From: Hanleya hanleyi
Lineage: Eukaryota; Mollusca; Polyplacophora; Lepidopleurida; Hanleyidae
DNA length: 64,000 nucleotides
Assembly: GCA_036873755.1 (NCBI GenBank)
Contig: JAVTVY010018970.1
Location: 1 to 64,000 of the forward strand
Direction of reading: 5' to 3'
Shown here: piece by piece, positions 52,720-64,000 of the stretch
Position numbering within the stretch: the first letter of the stretch is position 1
Layout: every line of letters begins with the position of its first letter
Position numbers and translations under genes: made by a program
The notes under the pieces: model-generated
The model's input: only the letters and a program-made list of their open reading frames with translations
Databases searched by the model: none
What the model was told of the DNA's origin: nothing

Positions 52720-53535
52720 CGATGTTGATACGGCCCCTAGCGCCGGGTTAAGCGGGATTAGCGCCCAAGACCTTCCACACAACGATCGTACATTGCTATC
52801 AGTGTTTGACATTTATCGCCAAATTTGAGAAAATCTGAATGATGACACTTGGGGATATAACCTTCTAGTCTGCCATGTCCATATTGTCGAAAATTACTTC
52901 ATATATAAGAAGAAACTAGAAGAAACTTCTAAAATCAAAATGACCACCCAGTTCAATAATCGTTATCAAATAAATTGGATCCGACCTGAATGGTTTACAA
53001 AGACCGACAATCAAGCAAACGCTGGGGACGAGAAGCTAAACAACGGGCCACACAATACCGGTTCCACCTATTCCCGAAACAGGAGGATCACCATGACAGC
53101 CAACAATACCAGTGCACCAAATTACAACACATATAAGGGATGTGGGAAGAGGTGCCGACATACTGGCAGAGCCACATGACTTCACAGTATAGTCTTCCGG
53201 TTAACCTATTGTAAAGCACATACCAAGAATCTAACGATTCGTGATATGTGTTGTATCTCAGGTTCGCTTTTATTGTACCTGTTCATGTGGCAGCTTGGAT
53301 GATATGGCCACACGGCCCCTAGCACCGGCATAAGCGGTATTAGATACAAATCTAGAGAGCTATGATGGAAATGCTCTTACAACTCGTATATTGTTAATTG
53401 GTGAGCTGTTTCGCTGTGACAACTCGTACACTGGGGATTGGTGAGCTGTATCGTCGTCAGATGAAAATGACGCTATTTAACACAAAAGACTAGTCTGTAA
53501 GGCCCGACGTCGACCCAGCATCAACTTGGTCACTT
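52720..53535 (-). repeat. Penelope remnant plus associated repeat
   Basis: 52725-52870 (minus) holds the GGCGCTAGGGGCCGTATC block and a decayed C-terminal coding piece (SDFLKFGDKCQTLIAMYDRC-type frame). 53120-53530 is a copy of the repeat at 32090-32500 in plus orientation (GTGTTGTATCTCAGGTTCGC, GGCCCCTAGCACCGGCATAA, GACTAGTCTGTAAGGCCCGA). Confidence 0.65.
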
Positions 53536-53539
53536 ACTA

Positions 53540-54240
53540 AGTCTCACTTACGGTCACCTGTCACGTTAAGACAATGTCACTGTCAAATATCAAGCTTCAG
53601 AACGAAGTCAAACACCGGTTTTCCGAAATAAATAAGGATGTCGTCTTCAAATTGGATGAAGTTGGGAAAAATATATGCTTGGTCAGATCGAAATGCCACT
53701 GATACACGACATCTTGAAATAACCTTAAATTATAGAGCAAAAGAAAAGCATGGCGATCTCGTTCCTGGTCGATATTGAATAGCAGGTTATAGAATAATTC
53801 CACTTAAACTTGAAAATAGGTTAATTCCTTGGCCTGAGGGCGTGAAACAATAACACTCACATAAACCGCCTGTTGGGCACCAGCTAGAACAATCTTCGGA
53901 AAGAGATCGCATAATCATTACTTGGCGAAAATTGCTTTATTTTCCAACCAGAATATATTACACGCAACGTTCGGTGCCGCTGAGACGCAAATAAAAATAG
54001 AGAATCGATAGAATATTAGAGAGAATTGTTCTACTGTAAAATCATACAACAACCATACAAACTGAATGATAACTTTAGGAGAAATTGAAAAAGAAATGTA
54101 TATCCAGTACTTGATTTAACGTAAGGCAAGTGATACCTTGGTTTAGAGTTTTCTTCTATATTCGGAGTATTATTTCGTGGGATTATATCGCGGGATATGG
54201 TTGACAAGAATGCCTCTGAAATAACTGACAAAGTCAAATG
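53540..54240. repeat. Local duplication, copy A
   Basis: CACTTACGGTCACCTGTCAC, AAATAAATAAGGATGTCGTC, TTCAAATTGGATGAAGTTGG and GCAACGTTCGGTGCCGCTGA recur in the same order at 55780-56235. Minus-strand frames of 68 codons in both copies (for example FYNLLFNIDQERDRHAFLLL) may be remnants of one protein, but no family is recognised. Confidence 0.65.
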
Positions 54241-54880
54241 ACCTCACAGGCAAATCTATTTACTGTAAACTTTTTTAAAAGGAAAAGAACCCAAGATGAT
54301 CCCTGTGACGATTTGTATCCCAGCTACGCTTTTATTGCGATTGTTCATGTGGACACCTTGAATAACATGACTGCACGGCCCTAGTTTGAGCGGCATTAGA
54401 TATCAATATTTCAGAGCGATGACATAATATCGCTATCAAGTCATCTGATGGCAAATGCTGAACTCTGTGACCGCTAGATAGAATAAACGGTCCAAACGAA
54501 GGAGTATTGAAAGAATGCTAATAGAGTTCTTACTACGAACAAATATCTGTGAAAGCCGACGCCGACCAAGCGTATCATTCTCCACCATGTTTACAAAGCA
54601 CAAAACTACTATCAGAAGGATTTGTACAGAGGGCAAGCCTCGGGGAGGAACGTCCACCAGAAAAATCTCACCATATACAGACAACAATTAAACGCAATAT
54701 GTAAGGGTGGAGGAAAACGATGGCGGTGTACTGACAAAAATCATGTGACTTCCAAGGCAAATATACTAACTGCATATTCCTAAAAGCATCACCGGAACTA
54801 AAACTGACCGTTGTGACGATTTGTATCCCACTCACGCTTTTATTGCAGATGTTCATGTTGACGTCTTGAACGGCGTGACC
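54241..54880 (+). repeat. Two Penelope-associated repeat fragments
   Basis: 54290-54415 (TGTATCCCAGCTACGCTTTT, GTTCATGTGGACACC, GGCATTAGATATC) and 54540-54860 (CCGACGCCGACCAAGCGT, GGAACGTCCACCAGAAAAAT, TATCCCACTCACGCTTTTAT) contain the R and U parts of the family in R-U-R order, more diverged than the copy at 32058. Confidence 0.6.
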
Positions 54881-55379
54881 CCAGGCATCCAGAACACTTG
54901 ATTGATGTTCACGAGAAGTGTACCAAACCACACTGCAATCCAATAGAATTTTGAGAACAAAACTGTGTTCCGAGACGAGCACTTTCAGCGGTTCAAACTG
55001 GTCATGTGGTTACCGTCGTTTGATTGTGTCCTGTACAGAACAAACGGTCGACGCTGGCGGCAATTTTTAGAATAAACCAAAATATACTAAGTAAGCGAAA
55101 CACAATAAAAGTTAGCTATGATGTTATCCAATAATAAAACAACTGAGCCTTTAACGCGGGATATTCTTATCACGAACATCGACCATTGAAGAAAGTGACG
55201 TCATTTACTGTATGTTAAACTATCGGTGAAAATTTCTCCGAGCGCATGTAACTTCAAGAGCGCAAGGATTGGCTGTGGCAAGCGCCAGGAATTTCGGTCC
55301 ATGCACACCGAATTGGCCCCGAGCATAGGAAATAGATGGATGGACAACGAACTGAGGTGCGTGTATGGGGAAGTTTGAT

Positions 55380-56240
55380 ATTCTTGATACGGTCACAAGC
55401 GCTGGGTTAAGCGGGATCAGGCACAATTCAACTTAACACACTTAGTGCCCGAGACCTTCCAAACAACGATCGTACTTTTTTTATCAGTGTTTGATATTTA
55501 TCGCCAAATTTGAAAGACATTAAGTGAAGGCACTTGGCGATATAACCTTCTGTCGTTTCCAAATTACTGAAAATTGCTTCATATATACTAGAAGATACTT
55601 ATAACAAAATGACCACACTGTACAATAATCGAAATAAAATGACTGGAATCCGATCGGAATGATTTATAAAGACCGGAAATCATATAAACGCTGGAGACTG
55701 AGAGGTCAAACAACGGGCCAAACCGTACCACTTACTCCTAAACCAGAGGGATCAGCTAAACAACCATAAATAGCTCTACACCAAAGTCCCACTTATGGCC
55801 ACCTGTCACGTTTTGATAATGTTTTTGTCAAATAACATGCTTCACTAGGAAGTCAAACACCGTTTTTTTCAAATAAATAAGGATATCGTCTTCAAATTGG
55901 ATGAGGTCGGGAAAAATATATGCTTCGTCGGACTGAATGCCACGGATGCTTGACATCTTGAAATAACCCTAAATTATAGAGCAAAAGTAAAGCATGACTA
56001 TCTCGTTCTTGGTCGATATGAAATAGCAGGCTATAGAATAATTCCTCTTAAACTTGAAAATAGGTTAATTCCTTGACCTGAGGGCGTAAACCAATACCAA
56101 TCATATAAATCGACACTTGGGCATCAGCTAGAACAAACGTTCAATATTCTGAATGAGATCTAACAACCTTGGCTCGGTGAAAACTGCTTCATTTTCCCAC
56201 CAGGATATATTACACGCAACGTTCGGTGCCGGTGAGACGC
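55380..56240. repeat. Local duplication, copy A'
   Basis: Starts with a decayed PLE block (GGTCACAAGCGCTGGGTTAA, TATCGCCAAATTTGAAAGAC) and follows with sequence parallel to 52780-54010, with substitutions and gaps. The R-U repeat present at 53120-53530 is absent here, so that repeat was inserted in copy A after duplication or lost in A'. Confidence 0.65.
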
Positions 56241-56514
56241 AAATAAAAATAAATCGATAGAATATTACAGGGAATTGTCCTGCTGCAAAATTGTACAATA
56301 ACCATAAAACTAAATGATAATAAATTTTAGGAGCATTTGAACGAGAAATTCATATCCCGTACTTGATGCCTTGGTTATAGAATATGGAATTTGTGTATAT
56401 GGAGCTAATCTGTTCATTTCAACATAAAATTGTGTTGATTTCAATATAAAATGTTGCGATAAGGCCAACTGTAGCATTACTTTTGGAAAAAAAACACATG
56501 TTTTTCGCAAATTC

Positions 56515-59490
56515 TGTTTTCATAGTATCAGCAATTCAAAAATATACATTAGATTCCTGTGAAAAGGAATTTTCTCTGTTAACGCCATGCATCAAGCGTG
56601 AAGCAAAGACATGTTAATATACATGTAATCATCAATAACGAGATGTACAGACGACGAGGACAACGTATAACAAAATGAAATTGAACAGGTCGGGGTCCCG
56701 GTTCTGCCATCCCGCTTTCTGCCGCGAAATTTATCGGTCCGTCGCGAAGGCTTCGAGAAAGTGTCTGAATTAATTCTATTCTCAACAATGATGCACCTAT
56801 GCACTCAGGTGATGATTTGAAATTCACATCATATGTTAAAGCGATTGAGCTCACAATGCCGGTATTGAGCGACGTCCGAAGAGCGAAAAAGGAACTGCAT
56901 TGAGTCAACAGTAGAAAGACTCGCTGACGTAGGAGAGGAATCTGAAAATTTAGGGAAAAATGGATAAGAAACAATATGGACTAGAACAGAAAAAATCAAA
57001 GGAAGAGAAAAACTTGCAAGAGAAAAAAGATGCAATCAGCCTCAAATCTAGACTGAAATCGATGTCTCTCAAACTCAGCGAAAGTGACAAATGTTACAAC
57101 TGATACAAAATGAAACACATTTGACCACAAAAAGTAAACTTGTTTCTACCATTCACGAGAAAATAGAAGGAATTGATCTTTAAAAATAAACCGCATAGCA
57201 TGCCGTTTATTTTCCCTCGGCCGTGTCAACAAGCGTATACACGTGTGGTGCATTCTACCAACGTATGCTATGCGATTAATGGCGAAGTTAGCCCTATTTC
57301 ATGTTTGATGCATTGTAGAATATTCAGTTTTCTACATCCCAGATTGTCTATGATAGTGGGTATGGCATTTCGAGCACTTTAAACTATGCCTATTTAATCA
57401 GAACGTAATATCAGTACGCTATATCCAAGTGATAGTGATAAAATTGCTCGCATTTGTGGCGTTAAGACAGAACAGTTGGAGTGACAGCTGTGAAACTACG
57501 TGACTAAAAAATGGGTTAAATAATCCTAATTTATGCTAACCTTCGCAGTCCTACTTTTTGTGCGATAGTTGTGACACTAATTCTGTGAATCTGTCATTAC
57601 TGATTTGTTGAAATTGTCTTTATGTGCTATTATTAGTAAGACGGTATCTTCTTTATCCTTGCACTGTAATTAAATTCTTCAAAGCGAGAGAGCTTTTATC
57701 GATTTTATCAGCAACTCAACTTCAGAACGTTGGTACGTTCAGGTACGGAAGGAAGGACATTAAAAACTGAAGCTAAGGTGGTTCGACATATTTATGTCGC
57801 CGATTAATAATGGTAGATTTTATTCCCTAGCTGTGAGACCGGAATGCCTATTGTATCAGACATAATCAGAAAGGCAAGAGGTTATATACAAACTGGGTAA
57901 AACGTATTGATGAAAGTGGTTGATCTCGATGTTAGAAATTTCAAAATGTTTATCCTTTTTTATTGACATAAATTCACAAAAACAGAAACCAACTGTGTTT
58001 TACAAGCAAGAAGTGGTGAACGGTTTTGAATACTGCCGGCGAGACATCAATAACTTTTGAAATATAGGCTTATATAGAAATATAATCTGTATAACCAGTT
58101 GAATGAGACATCCTATATAAATATATAGAGCACTCAATAAAATCGCGAGATAATGGGCTCGAAGAGAGCGAGAGAAAGGCGAATGAAGCGTTTCAGTTAT
58201 TGGCGAAGAGAAGTCGACAGGTCGAACAAATCAGTTAGTATAATATGAAACGGTTGGCTAGAATGTCAGATACTGGTTTTGCGAAATTGGACAGAGGTGT
58301 TTTAAAATTGGACTTGGTGAGAAAATTATAGGTTTGGTCAGACCGATATGTCATAGATTATCGCCTTGTGAATTACAGGGCGATGTTCGTAAATACCGAA
58401 ATCTTCTTGCTGCTCGACACGAATTGTAAGGTTATAAGAGCAGTACGGTCAAACTGAAAAAGGACTAATTTGCGGTTCCGATGGCTTCTGCCAGAATTCT
58501 GCGAATCACGTCAGCTGGTGCCTGTAATAGCCGATGTCCTGTAGCAGATACGTTACAATTCAACGGGGTCAACTTGCAAATGGGCAGTTCCTATCTAATT
58601 ATTACCGTGACAGCTGATTTGCATTGTGTAAATCTTGTATGTGGATCTATGAAGGTGTTCGCGACCGTCGTCGAGGGGTGGGGTACGTTGTGTGCGAACG
58701 CACGCTCATTCAAGAGGATCTCTCTTCCAATTACCGACGATAGACAATTTTAAGTGCAATCTGTTTGGTGAGGAGAAAGTCCCATAATTCCCTTGATAAA
58801 AAAATAAATCAAAGCCAGAGAAGCCTACATTTTAAAATTTTACCGTTGATTTCCAGTAGTGGGACGTTGATTTTGTTTTAGAAAACGTAAACAACGGAAG
58901 TAAAAATTCAGCCACGATTTGTAATTTTATTTGCCTGAAATCAGCCAGAATGCCTCTCCGGCAGTCTTGGACCCAGATCTTCGACTAAAATTCTAAGCTT
59001 AAAAGGATCTCATATAATTTTAACATGATCACTCGAGAGAGAACGAAAATACATCCCTTCTCAAGAGTGGGAATTTTTACCCCTTGATCAAGTTAATATA
59101 TTTTTTTTCCTCCTATAATTTAAATCTTTATGTTAGTAAAATAATTTAAATCAATATTTTGGTACAAATATCAACCACCCGCTGAGACAAACGTTGCTGG
59201 AGCGCACTACACCTGCAGCCTTTTTCGAGGGTCGTGGTTAGAATATTCTCAGGGAGCTTTTACCGTTCATGATGCTGAAAGATTATTCGCCTCCCTCGTA
59301 ACTAAGCATCTAGTCTACCCTTTCCCATATCGGTTATATATGTATGATTAGAGCGCAGTTTAGGGTTAGCTTTTAGCCCTTCCTGGCATGATTTTTTTTG
59401 AGAGAATGGTGCAGAGAAAATAAAGCAAAATTCCGTATACGGTATAGCCCATTCATACAATGCGTAATTAACACGGGTACTGAAACCCAT
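56515..59490. other. Long unrecognised stretch
   Basis: Frames of 131 codons (56579-56974, minus) and 90 codons (58481-58753, plus) show no known motif. A weak PLE 3' similarity (GGTGAACGGTTTTGAATACT, GCCGGCGAGACATCA) lies at 58012-58055. No arrays, RNA genes or element ends noticed. Confidence 0.4.
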
Positions 59491-59499
59491 GATTACCCT

Positions 59500-60330
59500 A
59501 AATATGTTCTGGGAGACGCATGGACACAGTTTTGAAAATACACAGTGTAACTGAGTGCGCAGACAATGTACTTTCTGGACGAGAGCCCACCCGGACATAA
59601 GCCCAATAGGCTTAACCCAATTCTTGACATAATAAAACGCAACATTAAAAGGGTGGTGGAAAACCATGTCGGCGAACTATCAAGAAACCATATGACCCCA
59701 CAGACAAATATACTGAGCGCATATTTCTAAAAACATCACAAGAACCAACAGTGGTCCCTCTGATGATTTGTTCCTAACCACGCTTTTATTGAAGGTGGTA
59801 ATGTATACATGTTTAATGACATGACCACACGGTTCATGTAGCCGGCTTGAGTGGTATTAGATACCAATATGCACGAGCAATGATGCAATAGCCCTATCAA
59901 GTCATCTGATATAAAGTCATGAACTGTGTGACTGTTAGACAAGAGGGGCCCTCGGTGGCCGACTGGTCTAAGGCGTTTCGCTGGTGATCGCCAGCCTCAC
60001 ACTACTGAACCGGCACGGGTTCCAGCCCAGCTGATGCATGTGTGAAAGTTTGTCAGTTACTTGCCGACGAGCGGTGGTTCTCCCCGGGTACTCCGGTTTC
60101 CTTCACCACCTCAAATGATTGTCACCATATGAGTGAAGCAACCTTGAGTGTGACATTAACCCCCCCCCCCTTCCCAGACAAGAAACGACCCAAATTGGGA
60201 AACTATTCGTAGAATGTTCTTATTCAGAACACGAGTCTGTAAGGCCCGACGCCGAACAAGCACTTCATTCTCCACCATACCAACCACAGACACAAATCAC
60301 AACCACAATGATTTGTACAGAGGGCGAGTA
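59500..60330 (+). repeat. Penelope-associated repeat split by a SINE
   Basis: CACGCTTTTATTGAAGGTGG, ATGACCACACGGTTCATG and GAGTGGTATTAGATACC (59770-59865) are the R block. Its U continuation (ACGAGTCTGTAAGGCCCGAC) resumes at 60220 after the SINE. A second similarity links 59505-59600 and 60340-60420 (CGCAT...ACACAGTGTAACTGRGTGCGC). Confidence 0.65.
59945..60175 (+). mobile_element. tRNA-derived SINE with TSD, copy 2
   Basis: Same family as 40459-40694: GGTGGCCGACTGGTCTAAGG (A-box region), CCGGCACGGGTTCCAGCCC (B-box region), AAGTTTGTCAGTTACTTGCC and a poly-C run. AGACAAGA is duplicated at 59937-59944 and 60176-60183. Inserted within the Penelope-associated repeat. Confidence 0.88.
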
Positions 60331-60589
60331 GCTAATTATGTATTGGGGACGCATGAACGCTAAGTTTTGAACATACACAGTGTAACTGGGTGCGCAGACA
60401 GTGTCCTTTCGGAACGCGAACCTGCTATTGGAGACACGCCCTTCTGTAATTGATTCAATTCTGGACATAAGCTCAGCGTTGTATTCAACCATACCTGGCC
60501 TTGACGGTGAAAGGGGGGGGGGGGGGGCCGGGGTGGCATTATGGGCCGGCCATAACTGTCTTCGCTATTTCCGGAACGCCAAAAAACAG

Positions 60590-60985
60590 AAAGCTGATCT
60601 TCCACTACTTTTTAGTTTATCATATTGGAGTCATTTTGAGCCTATTTGCATAACCCCCGAGTAGAGGATCATGGGTAAACTCGAGATGGCGGTCATGTGG
60701 AGCACCAGAAAAGTGATGTTTTCGGTATTTTTCTTCAAAATTTCTGCTTTTCTTCGATGGCAAAGTCTATTTGATTTCACATCAGACTATTATTTACTAA
60801 TTTCTCATTCAGTTTTTGTAAAGAAAACACATAAATTAAAAAATCGACAAAAAATATGTTTGAAGATTATTTTTACATCGTCTGATAGGGCTACCCAAGG
60901 GTATAGTGTGGTAAGTTTCAGCTCCCATTAGCTAGCTCGAGGGGTAACAAAAAAAGATTTGGAGGGGGGGGGAAATGCTTCAGAT
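60590..60985 (-). mobile_element. piggyBac-like MITE, copy 8
   Basis: TAGTTTATCATATTGGAGTC, GGATCATGGGTAAACTCGAG, AAAGTGATGTTTTCGG, TTATTATTTACTAATTTCTC and GGGTATAGTGTGGTAAGTTT match the reverse family order. Termini are eroded. A poly-G run precedes it near 60517. Confidence 0.7.
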
Positions 60986-60999
60986 TTTTCTAACCCTTC

Positions 61000-62625
61000 G
61001 AGCTAGCTATAGAGGGGGTTGATTTTTACATTCTCTACACAATTCTCCCACCGAAATTCATAAGAGCAAAAGCGCAATTCTAACGTAAACTGTTATTCCG
61101 ATATTCATATACTTATCACCGGCATATGACATTACACTGGCGGAAATTTTATCGGAAATTATTTCTGCCTATTTTTGGAACGATTTTCCAAATTATTTAT
61201 TTTCAATGTTTTCCCCCAGTTTGATACAGGATAATTAGTTTTTGCAAAATAAATGAATTCGCTGTCCTTTTAGGCAAGAATACTACGACAAATGGACGTG
61301 AAAGACTGAAAATGCAACTTTATTTGGATATCTCGTGGGCGACATTTCGAATTTTTCCATGATCCTTCCCACCAAAGAATATACAAATACTCTAAAAATT
61401 AGCTGTGCAAAATAATCAGAGAAATTCAGCGTTCCGCAGCTGTTGTAGGTGGCTTATAATGCCTTCATAGAGGCTCCGCGGATGCAAATCTTCTGGTCTT
61501 ATATCTCGAAACAGCACTGGAACAGCGTGAAATTGGACATTGTAATGAATGAATACTTTGGCTCCTCAACCCACGTTTCGCAACCGGATACCGAGAGATA
61601 TATATAGAGGGTCATTTATAGTTTCGGCGAAGACAAGGGCTTTTTATAACACAGTTCGGTAAATTAAGGCTGAGCGTTGTGAGTCCATCAACAATGGGGG
61701 GAAGTCATCGAGAATCCGTAGTTTAATTAGGCTTCAGCACGATATGCTAAAATGTGTAAGACAAGGAACATCAGCGAAATTAAAATTGCTTTGAGTGCCT
61801 ATTCAATTGTAGCTTATTCCAGCCACTGAAAATTATACGAGTACTTCCGGCAATAAATAAATATTCGCAAAATGACTTCTGCGCGATCGCCTATGGTGGT
61901 CACTATTTATTGCTCCTTTTATGGACATTTCTTCTAAAAGTCATAAATATAAACATTTTAATATTATTAGCTAAACGATGGCATGGCTCGATTCGTACGT
62001 CTTTATTCGGGCCTTCCTTGAACTCTCGAACTCAAACAGTAGACAGACACTGCGTGCCAACTAACGCACACTTGGGAAAATGGCTATTTTTAAAATATTT
62101 TTCTTGTATATATTAGCAACGCGATCCAGACTTTTTCAATGGCTGTTGGCCAGGACTGCGCCTGACCGCCTATATAGCATTTTATATGCTTATTCAAGTC
62201 TACTCATATATAAGAACAGTCGAACAATTCTAATCAAGAAGACTCACAACAAGGTCACGGTTTTGACACTAGAATTGACAACTATGGGTATCCTGTGTCT
62301 CTCCTGTGGCATTGCCTTTAAACGATCGGGTGACAAAGCAAACATTTTGACGAAGAAGACGTGTCAGAAGTTCAACATCAACTGTCCAATACGATTACCA
62401 CCAGATATATCAGAAAAAACGAAATCAATATTGTCCGATTTTGAAAGCTGCAAATGGCACTACCAGGAATATGCACGAAATATAAAATAAAATAAAATAT
62501 ACAGCTAAATGTTACCGAAACACACATAATCTGAGCAACCCAGGGTGACATGCAGTCCTGCATTGGGGCGCAATTAAGTTCATCTAAGGCGCAAATACGA
62601 CACAGTTAGGGAGAGCGCCTCATCC
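61000..62625. other. Unrecognised stretch with one doubtful frame
   Basis: 61180-61400 may be a very diverged MITE of the piggyBac-like family (CCATGATCCTTCCCACCAAAG near 61358), not certain. A 136-codon frame at 62080-62490 has a hydrophobic start (FKIFFLYILATRS) and several Cys (ILCLSCGIAF, CQKFNINCP), but no family is recognised. It could be an exon, a gene relic or chance. Confidence 0.3.
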
Positions 62626-62639
62626 GCGCCTTTCGAGTG

Positions 62640-62690
62640 AGTGAGTGGGTGAATGGGATTTAACGTCGCTTGCAACATTATTTCATTACA
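62640..62690 (-). repeat. LINE-type CACT tail, reversed
   Basis: GAGTGAGTGAGTGGGTGAAT GGGATTTAACGTCGC is the reverse complement of the tail at 23240-23275 and 41100-41150. Confidence 0.6.
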
Positions 62691-62691
62691 A

Positions 62692-64000
62692 GCGTCTGGT
62701 CCGTCATTCATAATTCAGCCATCGTCCATTAAGGAATAACCGCGTCCATAATCCAAAGACCTATTCCATATTCTATATAACAGCATTAGCATCAAATTTA
62801 AAAAGACAATCATAGTATACATAAACATAGGCTAGTTTCCTGGAAGACAGAAGCGATCAACGGTTTTCATGATGCCGGCAAGACATCATGATGTTCCAAA
62901 AATATCAAATCCGTATCGCTGATCAGTATTCTTAATCCATATTATATTCGTTGTAAAGTCGTCATCTAGAAACTGATGTATCTCAAGTCACGCTTTGATT
63001 ATGGCTGTTCATATGAGCATGATGAGAAACTTTAAGTGGAGGCGCTTGGTGGTATAGCCCTGTTGTATAAGTTTCCGCAATAATGTTTTGTGACGTTGAT
63101 TGAAATCGTCACATTTAACACAGGATCTAGCAAATGTTACTAGGCGAGAGATGTATACGCCATATACAGGTCCTACTGGGACATTACTGTCCAGAAAGGG
63201 ATAGTTTATGATGTCGAATTTGTAATCATCTCTTCTGTCGTAAAGTCGACTAGAGAGAAGGCCCGCTTAATTTTTTATAGAGATATAGGTCTAAATATGA
63301 TGTGCCGGTAGAGCTATCTGAAGTTTCCTTCAAATCCAGTGAAGGTGGATATATATCCTTCACTGCGTCATTCATATAGCGATTATCCATAGCGCGAAGA
63401 TCTATATATATAGATCTATAAGTCTATATAACGTTTGGTGAATGAGAAGGAATGGGTTTTGAATTGATCGGTTTTTAAAAGCGCCTGCATATAGTCATAT
63501 TCATAAGAGAACGGATATAGGTCAGCTAACAGGGGTGCACAATTAGTACCCATTGGAATACCTATATGCTGTTGATATATTGTGTTGCCAAATTTCACCC
63601 AGATATTTTTAATGAGAAATTCAAGCAACTCTATAAACAAAGAAACATCCCATGAATGACATCCCTTGCATGTAGTAGAGCTAAAGAATGTTTTATGGCT
63701 TCTGACATTGATATATCTGCGATCAGTTTTCTTGAACACAGATACTATTAATGAACTCAGATGGTCAATAAGATACTGATGAGGAATGGTAGTATAGAGA
63801 GTCGAGAAATTCCATGTGGATACATGTCTGTACGGTATGTGACCTTTAGCATCAAGTATTTCCGTAAGACATTTTGAGTTTTTCAATATCCAAATACATT
63901 CAGCGTCAGAGATTTTAGAAATAGTGGAAATAATTTCCCAAAATGCTTTTGCCTCCTGAAGGACCCTCGTCAACAGGGTTGAATGAAGCTTGGTGGTGCA
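62692..64000 (-). mobile_element. Penelope-like element, runs off the window
   Basis: The 3' region starts TTACAAGCGTCTGGTCCGTC and parallels 10566-10900. The stop codon and the GGGGCTAGGGGCCGT block are deleted: after GAGCATGATGAG the sequence goes straight to AAACTTTAAGTGG, about 143 bp missing relative to the 10.9-kb copy, with TGAG at both edges of the lost part. Coding sequence then continues to the window end. Confidence 0.85.
63020..63973 (-). pseudogene. Penelope-like reverse transcriptase, palm motif broken
   Basis: The open part (63973-63416) contains STWNFSTLYTTIPHQYLIDH, SLFIELLEFLIKNIWVKFGN and QQHIGIPMGTNCAPLLADLY, then FSYEYDYMQALL and TKRYID. These are PLE RT blocks, with PMGTNCAPL especially diagnostic. 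At the YIDD catalytic motif, about 17 bp of TATAGATCT-type sequence is repeated, breaking the frame after YID. Downstream, NRYMNDAVKDIYPPSLDLKE, GPVYGVYISRLVTFARSC and FNQRHKTLLRKLI are recoverable, with another shift near 63270. The frame is open to the window edge, so the N-terminus is outside. No GIY-YIG domain is visible in the part present. Confidence 0.85.

Noticed and set aside
1..64000. CRISPR arrays, operons, bacterial promoters or rRNA genes
   Set aside because: Repeats lack regular repeat-spacer structure, genes are spliced or element-derived, and no rRNA-like sequence was seen.

Overview
This window looks like a repeat-dense stretch of an animal nuclear genome, most likely a marine mollusc and possibly a gastropod. 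The evidence is AT-rich DNA, spliced genes, tRNA-derived SINEs, Penelope-like elements, an APE/RT/RNase H LINE with (CT)n tails, other tails ending in repeated CACT, and no bacterial-style gene packing. The species call is inference. No ordinary host housekeeping gene is recognised: nearly every supportable coding segment belongs to a mobile element or a transposase-like family.

Layout. 1-4303 (+): a multi-exon gene with one long exon (basic N-terminus, helix-turn-helix, Cys clusters, DG-x-x-SQ and HGK motifs) and four short downstream exons with matching splice phases; one intron holds a near-perfect hairpin element. 4.3-8.8 kb: non-coding, with duplicated repeats and an old piggyBac-like MITE. 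8794-10559: a TIR element with subterminal arrays. 10.57-11.5 kb: a truncated Penelope-like element (PLE). 11.8-17.1 kb: LINE fragments, a tyrosine-recombinase pseudogene and a LINE nested in a LINE with target-site duplication. 17.5-24.2 kb: mostly unrecognised, with MITEs and a short tailed retroelement. 24188-26173: a TIR element with striking CG-rich subterminal arrays. 26.6-33.3 kb: a long decayed Nimb/I-like LINE interrupted by a PLE-derived partial tandem. 33.8-43.3 kb: PLE ends, LINE 3' ends, SINEs and MITEs.

The main find is a 7.1-kb DNA transposon at 43293-50415 with about 155-bp terminal inverted repeats and a TTA target duplication. It carries one continuous minus-strand reading frame of about 1,660 codons interrupted only by two stops (TAA and TAG). 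The frame encodes zinc-binding modules, a DDE-like segment, a FEN/XPG-like (PIN) nuclease and a C-terminal CXC-type cysteine domain. The layout best fits the Academ superfamily (XPG-bearing branch). The flanks rejoin into a PLE-derived repeat, so the empty site can be read in the same window.

50.4-62.6 kb: further PLE-derived repeats, a local duplication (52.7-54.2 versus 55.4-56.5 kb), a complete piggyBac-like MITE with intact TTAA sites, a SINE with perfect TSD, and long unrecognised stretches. 62.69-64.0 kb: a PLE reverse transcriptase whose YIDD motif is broken, running off the window. Overall this is a nest of several transposon classes whose nesting order can be read from TSDs and interruptions.
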